A stretch of 11,823 nt of DNA from an uncultured Selenomonadales bacterium (GTDB lineage Bacteria > Bacillota > Negativicutes > Selenomonadales > Selenomonadaceae). Both the position numbers and the translations under genes were made by a program. The stretch covers positions 1 to 11,823 of the forward strand of contig CAMVIO010000041.1 of the NCBI GenBank assembly GCA_947167555.1, written 5' to 3'. The stretch's first letter is position 1, and each line of letters begins with the position of its first letter. Below the pieces are notes generated by a model. It made no database searches and was not told where the DNA came from. It saw only the letters and a list, made by a program, of their open reading frames with translations. Of this stretch, positions 1 through 5,075 are shown piece by piece.

Positions 1-225
1 GAGCAGGTAGCGAAAGGGAAATTCTACGCCAATTACGCGGCTTCTCCGGAAGCTGACGCTGCGGTCAAGGAAGCGTTCTTGCCTTTTTTCGGAGAGGACG
101 CGTATTTCGTCAAATATCTTTTTCATGTGATGAATATTCATTTTGCGGAAGCCTGTGCGCTGCTTGATGAAAATGCTGCGCTGAAGGCGGAACTGGAGAA
201 AATCAAGAGAGCTCCCATTGATTGA
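1..225 (+). CDS. C-terminal end of an unrecognised protein (5' partial)
   Basis: An open frame enters from the left edge in frame 1 and ends at TGA 223-225, leaving 74 residues. I do not recognise the family. The visible part has an aromatic-rich stretch (about residues 27-50, with FFGEDAYF and YLFHVMNIHF) followed by a charged Glu/Lys/Ala/Leu tail (ENAALKAELEKIKR) that looks like a short helix or coiled coil. Codon use (GC-rich third positions) matches the neighbouring genes, which supports real coding. It lies on the same strand as wecA, but a separate promoter overlaps its stop codon, so the two need not be co-transcribed. The start lies outside the window and no function is assigned. Confidence 0.7.
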   Translation, partial: EQVAKGKFYANYAASPEADAAVKEAFLPFFGEDAYFVKYLFHVMNIHFAEACALLDENAALKAELEKIKRAPID

Positions 226-250
226 CACTTGGCGGCGCTTGCGGTAAAAT
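222..250 (+). promoter_or_regulatory. Sigma-A promoter for the wecA-wecB-atpZ operon
   Basis: A perfect -35 hexamer TTGACA (222-227), a 17-base spacer and a -10 hexamer TAAAAT (245-250, five of six matches to TATAAT) form a near-ideal vegetative promoter. Transcription would start near 257, giving a leader of about 75 bases. The -35 box overlaps the TGA stop of the upstream gene (223-225). A possible weak hairpin, with arms CGCAC (260-264) and GTGCG (287-291), lies in the leader; I see no known riboswitch there. Confidence 0.75.
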
Positions 251-329
251 AATTTGAAACGCACTTTTCGCGGGATATCTCTGCGCGTGCGGTACGGTTT
301 CCTTTCCATAGAATAAGAGGTGCGGATAT

Positions 330-1379
330 TTGATGCCAAATTATATTTGGGCGTTTTTGATTGCGGCGGTTGCGGCGGTGCTTCTGACGCCGGTTGTGAT
401 CCGGCTCGCGTTTCGGACGGGTGCGCTTGACGCGCCGGATGCGCGGAAGGTGCATAAAAAACCGATTCCCCGTATCGGCGGGCTTGCGATTTACGCGGCG
501 TTCATGATTTCGATGTTGTTCTTACTGGAAACGTCGGAAATTCCCGAGGAAATGGCGCAGGGCGTTATCGGGCTTTTCATCGGCGGTTCACTGATCGTGG
601 CGCTGGGGCTTTGGGACGACTATGTGAGCCTTCCGGCGAAAGTAAAGCTGTTGGGACAGATCTTTTGCGCGTGGGCGGCGGTGGCCTTCGGCGTCCGTAT
701 TGACTTCATCACGTCCTTTTCAGGGGAAGTCGCTTACCTTTACGACTATGTGACCATCCCTCTGACGATTTTCTGGATGGTCGGCATCACGAACACGGTG
801 AACCTGATTGACGGCCTTGACGGCTTGGCGGCGGGGGTAGCGACCATCGCTTCGCTGACGATCTGCCTCGTCGCGCTCCGCATGGATATCCTGGTGGTGG
901 CGATAGTCACGGCGGCGTTGGCAGGGGCGGCCTTCGGCTTCCTGTTTTACAATTTCAATCCGGCGAAAATTTTCATGGGCGATACGGGCAGCATGTTCCT
1001 GGGCTTCATGCTCTCAGGCATTTCCGTCGTCGGCGTGATGAAAAGCGCGGCGATTGTCGCGCTGGTCGTGCCGATTCTCGCGCTGGGGCTTCCGATTCTC
1101 GATACGACCTTTGCGATTGTGCGGCGCTGGCTTGCCGGCGAACCGATCATGAAGCCGGACAAGGGGCATCTCCATCATCGCCTGCTGAACCTCGGATTTA
1201 CCCAAAGGCAAGCGGTGCTCCTGATGTATGTTATCAGCGCGGTACTCGGCTCGGGGGCCATCGTCATGACGGCGGTCAGCCCGCGGACGGCGCTCCTGAT
1301 CCTGGTCGGAATGATTGTCGCCGTACTGTACGGCGCGAAACGGCTCGGAATCCTCAAGATGAAAAAGGTTGTAAGGTAG
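330..1379 (+). CDS. wecA: Undecaprenyl-phosphate GlcNAc-1-phosphate transferase (WecA/TagO family)
   Basis: This polytopic membrane enzyme moves GlcNAc-1-phosphate from UDP-GlcNAc onto undecaprenyl phosphate, the first lipid-linked step of O-antigen, enterobacterial-common-antigen-like or wall polysaccharide synthesis. Family marks seen: DAPDARKVH with PIPRIGG (residues 34-51), the Mg-binding Asp pair D96-D97 (LWDDY), NTVNLIDGLDGLA (155-167), FMGDTGS (215-221, D218) and the cytoplasmic HLHHR loop (280-284). About ten hydrophobic segments span its 349 residues, normal for the family. TTG 330 and ATG 333 are adjacent possible starts. GAGGTG at 317-322 sits 7 bases before TTG, the spacing used elsewhere in this window, so TTG is slightly preferred. 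wecB follows after 9 bases. The exact polymer made cannot be read from the sequence. Confidence 0.95.
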   Translation: MMPNYIWAFLIAAVAAVLLTPVVIRLAFRTGALDAPDARKVHKKPIPRIGGLAIYAAFMISMLFLLETSEIPEEMAQGVIGLFIGGSLIVALGLWDDYVSLPAKVKLLGQIFCAWAAVAFGVRIDFITSFSGEVAYLYDYVTIPLTIFWMVGITNTVNLIDGLDGLAAGVATIASLTICLVALRMDILVVAIVTAALAGAAFGFLFYNFNPAKIFMGDTGSMFLGFMLSGISVVGVMKSAAIVALVVPILALGLPILDTTFAIVRRWLAGEPIMKPDKGHLHHRLLNLGFTQRQAVLLMYVISAVLGSGAIVMTAVSPRTALLILVGMIVAVLYGAKRLGILKMKKVVR

Positions 1380-1388
1380 GGGAGAGTT

Positions 1389-2552
1389 ATGGCGGAAGCG
1401 GCGGCAAAGCTCAAGATCATGACGGTTTTCGGCACGCGTCCCGAGGCGATCAAGATGGCGCCCGTGGTCATGGAAATGGCGAGGCACCCGGAGGAAATCG
1501 TGCCCCTCGTCGCGGTGACGGCACAGCATCGGGAAATGCTCGACCAAGTGCTGCGCCTTTTTCATATCGTGCCGGACTATGACCTCGACATCATGGCGGC
1601 GGGCCAGACCCTTTTCGACATCACGGCTCGCGCGCTGAAAGGCTTGGACGAAGTGCTGACGAAGGAAAAGCCAGACCTCGTGCTCGTCCACGGAGACACG
1701 ACGACAACTTTCGCGGGGGCGTTGGCGGCCTATTACCATCAGACGGCTGTCGGGCACGTCGAGGCGGGACTTCGCACCTACAATAAATATTCGCCGTTCC
1801 CCGAGGAAATGAACCGTCATCTGACCGGCGCCATCGCAGACCTGCACTTCGCGCCGACGGCGACTTCTGCGGAGAACCTGCGCGCCGAGCATGTGCCGGA
1901 GAAGGATATTTTCATCACGGGGAATACGGTTATCGACGCGCTTCATCATACGGTCCAGGAAGAATTCGGCTTCGCGGACGACGCGCTGTCAGGCATCGAC
2001 TACGCGAATCGTCGTGTCGTGCTGGTCACCACGCATCGCCGGGAAAATCTCGGCGAGCCGATGCGCCATGTCTATAAGGCCATGAAGCGTCTCGTGGACG
2101 AGATCCCCGATATCGAGATTGTTTTCCCCGTTCACAAGAACCCGAAGGTGCGCGAGGTCGTCGATGAGGAACTGGGCGGCGCGGCAAGGGTGCATTTGAT
2201 TGAGCCGTTGGACTACGAGCCCTTTGCGAACTTAATGCACCGCGCGATGCTGGTGCTGACTGATTCCGGCGGCGTGCAGGAGGAAGCTCCCGCGCTCGGG
2301 AAGCCGGTGCTCGTCCTGCGCGACACGACAGAGCGCCCCGAGGCGGTGGAGGCGGGGACTGTGCTTCTCGTCGGCACGGAAGAAGAACGTGTCTACGCCG
2401 AGGCGAAAAAGCTGCTGACCGACGAGGCGTCATACGCGCGCATGGCGGAAGCCAAAAGCCCTTACGGCGACGGGGAAGCGGCGCGGCGCATCGTTGAGGC
2501 AATCCTCTATCGGTACGGGAAACGAAAAACGCCGCCGGTTCCCTTCGCATGA
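1389..2552 (+). CDS. wecB: UDP-N-acetylglucosamine 2-epimerase, non-hydrolysing
   Basis: This cytoplasmic enzyme interconverts UDP-GlcNAc and UDP-ManNAc, supplying ManNAc for surface polysaccharide or teichoic-acid-like linkage units. Its 387 residues match the family length and two-Rossmann-domain (GT-B-like) layout. Visible marks are FGTRPEAIKMAP (14-25), TAQHREML (44-51), HGDTTTTFAGAL (101-112), HVEAGLRT (123-130), PFPEEMNR (136-143), THRRENLG (215-222), FPVHKNP (246-252), and the UDP-binding TDSGGVQEE with RDTTERPE (291-299, 311-318). D103, E125, E139 and H216 fall where the known catalytic residues of E. coli WecB lie. The purine run around 1379-1385 serves as ribosome binding site for ATG 1389. 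It lies directly behind wecA, and its TGA overlaps the atpZ ATG by four bases, implying one transcript and coupled translation. The Bacillus name is mnaA. Confidence 0.95.
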   Translation: MAEAAAKLKIMTVFGTRPEAIKMAPVVMEMARHPEEIVPLVAVTAQHREMLDQVLRLFHIVPDYDLDIMAAGQTLFDITARALKGLDEVLTKEKPDLVLVHGDTTTTFAGALAAYYHQTAVGHVEAGLRTYNKYSPFPEEMNRHLTGAIADLHFAPTATSAENLRAEHVPEKDIFITGNTVIDALHHTVQEEFGFADDALSGIDYANRRVVLVTTHRRENLGEPMRHVYKAMKRLVDEIPDIEIVFPVHKNPKVREVVDEELGGAARVHLIEPLDYEPFANLMHRAMLVLTDSGGVQEEAPALGKPVLVLRDTTERPEAVEAGTVLLVGTEEERVYAEAKKLLTDEASYARMAEAKSPYGDGEAARRIVEAILYRYGKRKTPPVPFA

Positions 2553-2815
2553 CGGACGAGAAAGAAGACCGCCGCAAACTGCTTCTGCGTCGGCTTTGGG
2601 TGGCTTCGTATTTTACGGGCATCGGGACTTCCGTTGCGGTGACGGTGCTCGCTTGTATTTGGCTCGGCAGGAAGGCGGACGAAGCTTTCGGTATCGCGCC
2701 GACAGGGACGATTACGGGCATCGCGCTGGGCTTTCCCGTCGCGATCTATTCGATATATTATCAGGTGCGCGTTCATTTCGGGAAAAATACGAAAGACGAA
2801 AAAAACAAAGATTAG
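2549..2815 (+). CDS. atpZ: AtpZ/AtpI-like small membrane protein (F-ATPase gene 1 family)
   Basis: This is an 88-residue protein with two hydrophobic segments (about residues 18-39 and 51-70), joined by a short loop containing GRKADEAFGIAPTG, and with charged ends (MTDEKEDRRK, GKNTKDEKNKD). That layout, plus the small-residue-rich second helix (TGTITGIALGFP), is typical of AtpZ/ATPase_gene1 proteins, which accompany F1Fo ATP synthase and have been linked to Mg2+/Ca2+ uptake or ATP synthase assembly. The start overlaps the wecB stop (ATGA, 2549-2552) and no Shine-Dalgarno sequence is visible, so translation is probably coupled to wecB. In many Firmicutes wecB is followed by atpZ, atpI and the atp genes. 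Here a terminator comes instead, only two bases after the stop. Family assignment rests on size, topology and position, because sequence conservation in this family is low. Confidence 0.75.
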   Translation: MTDEKEDRRKLLLRRLWVASYFTGIGTSVAVTVLACIWLGRKADEAFGIAPTGTITGIALGFPVAIYSIYYQVRVHFGKNTKDEKNKD

Positions 2816-2816
2816 A

Positions 2817-2855
2817 AACGGCGTCGGTTGGATATTTTCAATCAACGCCGTTTTT
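2817..2855 (+). terminator. Intrinsic terminator after atpZ
   Basis: The left arm AACGGCGTCGGTTG (2817-2830) pairs with CAATCAACGCCGTT (2839-2852) around an 8-base loop, with one mismatch and one G-U pair, and a T-run ends the structure at 2855. It lies immediately behind the atpZ stop and closes the wecA operon before the ctsR promoter. Confidence 0.85.
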
Positions 2856-2880
2856 GCTTCCGGAGTTTGGCAAAAAACAC

Positions 2881-2909
2881 TTGCTAAATGTCGAAATGTC
2901 AAATATAAT
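2881..2909 (+). promoter_or_regulatory. Sigma-A promoter of the ctsR-clpC operon
   Basis: The -35 element TTGCTA (2881-2886, four of six) and a perfect -10 TATAAT (2904-2909) are separated by 17 bases. Transcription should begin near 2916. Two pairs of CtsR-like heptads overlap it, one between -35 and -10 and one just downstream of the start point, so repressor binding would block RNA polymerase. Confidence 0.75.
2889..2903 (+). promoter_or_regulatory. CtsR-like operator, upstream pair
   Basis: Two direct heptads, TGTCGAA (2889-2895) and TGTCAAA (2897-2903), are separated by one base and fill the promoter spacer up to the -10 box. They resemble the CtsR half-site (A/G)GTCAAA. The published Firmicute consensus has a 3-base NAN spacer, whereas this has one base, so binding by the local CtsR is inferred from similarity and from its place before ctsR. 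Confidence 0.6.
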
Positions 2910-2919
2910 AATATAGAAA

Positions 2920-2934
2920 AGTCAAATAGTCAAT
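2920..2934 (+). promoter_or_regulatory. CtsR-like operator, downstream pair
   Basis: AGTCAAA (2920-2926) and AGTCAAT (2928-2934) repeat with the same one-base spacer as the upstream pair and begin 31 bases after it, about three helical turns. The site covers the predicted transcription start and first transcribed bases, suited to autorepression by CtsR. Confidence 0.65.
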
Positions 2935-2954
2935 TATGCTTTTGTTTTGATTTG

Positions 2955-2963
2955 AAGGTGATC
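2955..2963 (+). promoter_or_regulatory. Ribosome binding site deciding the ctsR start
   Basis: AAGGTGATC matches the 16S rRNA anti-Shine-Dalgarno complement closely. It lies 3 bases before ATG 2967 (6 bases from the GGTG core) and downstream of the in-frame TTG at 2952, which therefore cannot be the start it serves. Confidence 0.8.
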
Positions 2964-2966
2964 GTT

Positions 2967-3413
2967 ATGAGCAATATTGCGGATTTGATTGAGAGCTACA
3001 TCTTGCGGCAGCTTGCGGCGCAGGAGGACGGGCACGTGGAGCTTCGGCGCACGGAGATTGCGGACAAGATTTCCTGTGCGCCGTCGCAGATCAGTTATGT
3101 GCTGTCCACGCGCTTTACGCCGGCGCGGGGGTTCCGTGTGGAGTCCCGGCGCGGGCTGGGCGGTTTTATCCGGATCGCGCAGGTGCCGATGCGTCAGCTC
3201 GTCTATCAGGATATGCAGGAGAAAATCGACGAGGATACGGAGTTTTCCGTCGTGCAGTCGATGATTGCGTACCTGCTGAAGCACCAGATGATTACGAACC
3301 GGGAAGCGGCGTTGCTGCTGACGACGGCGCAGACGGCCTATGAGACGATGGAGCCGGAAGATCGTGTGCGGCTGCTGCGGACGCTGTTCATGACGCTGGA
3401 AAGGCTTTCTTGA
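2967..3413 (+). CDS. ctsR: CtsR, class III heat-shock repressor
   Basis: This dimeric winged-helix repressor of clp and stress genes has 148 residues, close to the family norm. The N-terminal DNA-binding part is plain: SNIADLIESYI (2-12), RRTEIADKISCAPSQISYVL (27-46, helix-turn-helix), then STRFTPARGFRVESRRG (47-63) leading into the wing. The C-terminal half (about 77-148) is the helical domain contacted by McsB/ClpC. R61 and R62 in the wing correspond to the region whose arginine is phosphorylated by McsB in Bacillus and Geobacillus. The wing reads RRGLGGF instead of the common RGGGGY, so the glycine loop proposed as a thermosensor is altered. It is first gene of the stress operon, under a promoter with CtsR-like sites, so it probably represses itself. 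Confidence 0.96.
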   Translation: MSNIADLIESYILRQLAAQEDGHVELRRTEIADKISCAPSQISYVLSTRFTPARGFRVESRRGLGGFIRIAQVPMRQLVYQDMQEKIDEDTEFSVVQSMIAYLLKHQMITNREAALLLTTAQTAYETMEPEDRVRLLRTLFMTLERLS

Positions 3414-3454
3414 AAGCAAAGAGATAACGCATGGGCGTTGAGGAGGATTTTTGA

Positions 3455-4000
3455 ATGTTGTGCGACGATTGCCATCGGAACGAGGCGTGCATCCATATCA
3501 CGCAGATCAGTCCCGAGGGGAAAATGGATAAGAATCTTTGCGAGGAATGCGCGGCGCGTTACCAGAATTTTATGCCGTCGCCGGACTCTCGTGAGTTTAC
3601 GGTCAACGATTTTTTGAAGGGGCTGTTCCGGCAGCCGCCGGAGCAGAAAGAGGAAAAAACGGAGGTCGGGCTGGTCTGCCCGAACTGCGGCATGACGTTC
3701 CAGGATTTCGCCCACACGGGCAAGATCGGGTGCAGCGTCTGTTACAACACGTTCCGCGCTCAGCTGGCGCCGCTTTTGAAGCGAATCCACGGGTCGAGCA
3801 CTCACAGCGGGAAGATTCCCCGCCGCTCAGGCGGCGTGCTCGTGGTGCGCCATGAGATAGCGCTCCTGAAGGAGCAGCTGGCGGAGGCGGTGCAGAGCGA
3901 AGCGTACGAAAAGGCCGCCGAGTACCGCGACAAGATCCGCGAGCTGGAGCGGAAGATTGCCGCTGAGGAGAAGGGGGGCGGAGCCGATGGCCGTGCATGA
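3455..4000 (+). CDS. mcsA: McsA, zinc-finger activator of the arginine kinase McsB
   Basis: McsA is the adaptor that activates McsB and helps control CtsR and ClpC. Its 181 residues show two Cys4 zinc-binding units, C3/C6 with C29/C32 and C75/C78 with C93/C96, each built from CxxC pairs. A linker containing KIPRRSGG follows, then a C-terminal UVR motif (about 126-165: LLKEQLAEAVQSEAYEKAA onward), a helical hairpin shared with UvrB and ClpC. ATG 3455 has a strong AGGAGG (3441-3446) eight bases upstream. It starts 41 bases after the ctsR stop, and its end overlaps mcsB by 14 bases, so McsA and McsB are made together. Confidence 0.95.
   Translation: MLCDDCHRNEACIHITQISPEGKMDKNLCEECAARYQNFMPSPDSREFTVNDFLKGLFRQPPEQKEEKTEVGLVCPNCGMTFQDFAHTGKIGCSVCYNTFRAQLAPLLKRIHGSSTHSGKIPRRSGGVLVVRHEIALLKEQLAEAVQSEAYEKAAEYRDKIRELERKIAAEEKGGGADGRA
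3971..3978 (+). promoter_or_regulatory. Ribosome binding site deciding the mcsB start
   Basis: AAGGGGGG inside the end of mcsA lies 8 bases before ATG 3987. The frame is also open from TTG 3957, but that would add residues unlike McsB and has no such site, so ATG 3987 is chosen. Confidence 0.65.
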
Positions 4001-5075
4001 CCTTTACCGCGACTATCGCCTTTCCTGGCTTGGATGCGAGGGCGAAGCCGGGGATGTGGTATTGGCGAGCCGCGTCCGTCTCGCCCGGAATTTCGCGCGG
4101 CTTCCCTTTCCGAACCGTGCGGACAGGCAGCAGCTCGCGGAGGTGCAGAACCGTGCGGCGTCGGTTTTCAGCCGCATCGAGGAAACGGCGGGGCAGCCTT
4201 TCGACGCCTTGGGGATGGACGCATTGTCGCAAATGGAGAGGGAAGTGCTGGCGGAAAAGCAGTTGATCAGCAAAAGATTGATTCAGAATCCCGCCTATCG
4301 CAGCGCGTTCATCAGCCGGGACTGCAAGTGCAGCGTGCTTGTGAACGAAGACGATCATCTTCGGATTCATGCTATGGCTTCGGGGCTGGATCTTCGGACC
4401 CCGCTGGACCTCGCTTTTCGCGTCGACGACGCGGTGGAGGAAAAGCTGGACGTTGCCTTTGACGAAAAGATGGGGTATCTGACAAGCTGCCCGACGAATC
4501 TCGGCACGGGGCTTCGGGCGACAGTGCTGCTCCATTTGCCGGGGCTTGTCTACACGCGGAATATCAATAATATCATCAACATTTCCCAGCAGCTCGGCCT
4601 TTCGGTGCGCGGGCTGTACGGCGAGGGCAGCGAGACGGTCGGGAATATTTTCGCCGTGTCGAACCAACTGGCGCTGGGATTCACGGAACAGGCGATCATC
4701 GAGAACCTGATGAACGCGGCGATGCAGATTATAGATAATGAACGGCGGGCGCGAAAGGCGTTGGCCATGACCTCGAAGGAACGGTTGGAGGACGCGGTCT
4801 GGCGTTCTTTCGGCGTGCTGAAATATGCCCGTTCCCTCGGCGAAGGTGAAGTATTGGAGCTGATCAGCAAGGTGCGGCTGGGGCTCGATCTCGGGCTTCT
4901 GCACGAGGCGACGGCAAAACGCTTCTCGGAGCTTCTGATTGCCAGCCGTCCCAGCTATCTGAAGAATCTTGCCGGAAACGACAATTTATCGCAAACGGAA
5001 ATAGACCGGAAACGCGCTGCCGTCGTGCGGGAAATCCTCGCGGGCGGCGCGCCGGGACAGGAGAATTTACCATGA
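3987..5075 (+). CDS. mcsB: McsB, protein arginine kinase
   Basis: McsB phosphorylates arginines on CtsR and on damaged proteins, marking the latter for ClpC-ClpP; it is a bacterial relative of creatine/arginine kinases. The 362 residues are normal length. Seen in order: ASRVRLARNF (27-36, ATP phosphate binding), NEDDHLRIH (120-128, acidic substrate-guanidinium site), LTSCPTNLGTGLRA (165-178, with the conserved cysteine C168), RGLYGEGSE (208-216) and GNIFAVSNQLALG (219-231). These are the marks of an active phosphagen-kinase fold. In the C-terminal regulatory domain the phosphoarginine-binding RDxxRA motif of studied McsB proteins appears as IDRKRA (339-344), with the first arginine replaced. 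It overlaps mcsA by 14 bases and clpC by 4 (ATGA). Confidence 0.95.
   Translation: MAVHDLYRDYRLSWLGCEGEAGDVVLASRVRLARNFARLPFPNRADRQQLAEVQNRAASVFSRIEETAGQPFDALGMDALSQMEREVLAEKQLISKRLIQNPAYRSAFISRDCKCSVLVNEDDHLRIHAMASGLDLRTPLDLAFRVDDAVEEKLDVAFDEKMGYLTSCPTNLGTGLRATVLLHLPGLVYTRNINNIINISQQLGLSVRGLYGEGSETVGNIFAVSNQLALGFTEQAIIENLMNAAMQIIDNERRARKALAMTSKERLEDAVWRSFGVLKYARSLGEGEVLELISKVRLGLDLGLLHEATAKRFSELLIASRPSYLKNLAGNDNLSQTEIDRKRAAVVREILAGGAPGQENLP

Noticed and set aside
260..291. Hairpin in the wecA leader as a possible riboswitch or attenuator
   Set aside because: Only five outer base pairs are clear, no T-run follows, and it matches no riboswitch class I know.
2494..2916. A 140-codon + strand frame overlapping wecB, atpZ, the terminator and the ctsR promoter
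   Set aside because: It would translate through a terminator and promoter. The atpZ frame over the same bases has a sensible two-helix membrane topology and an ATGA start.
2889..2934. Short repeated units that might suggest a CRISPR or iteron array
   Set aside because: Only four 7-base units in two pairs, directly on a promoter before ctsR; an operator explains them better than an array or origin.
2952..2966. Upstream TTG start for ctsR adding five residues
   Set aside because: The strong ribosome binding site AAGGTGATC lies after this codon and fits ATG 2967; the protein from 2967 begins like other CtsR proteins.
3957..3986. Upstream TTG start for mcsB adding ten residues
   Set aside because: The added residues (MPLRRRGAEP) are unlike McsB starts, and AAGGGGGG serves ATG 3987.
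3603..4904. A 433-codon open frame on the - strand opposite mcsA and mcsB
   Set aside because: It is antisense to clearly conserved genes, with an Arg/Pro/His-rich composition typical of shadow frames.
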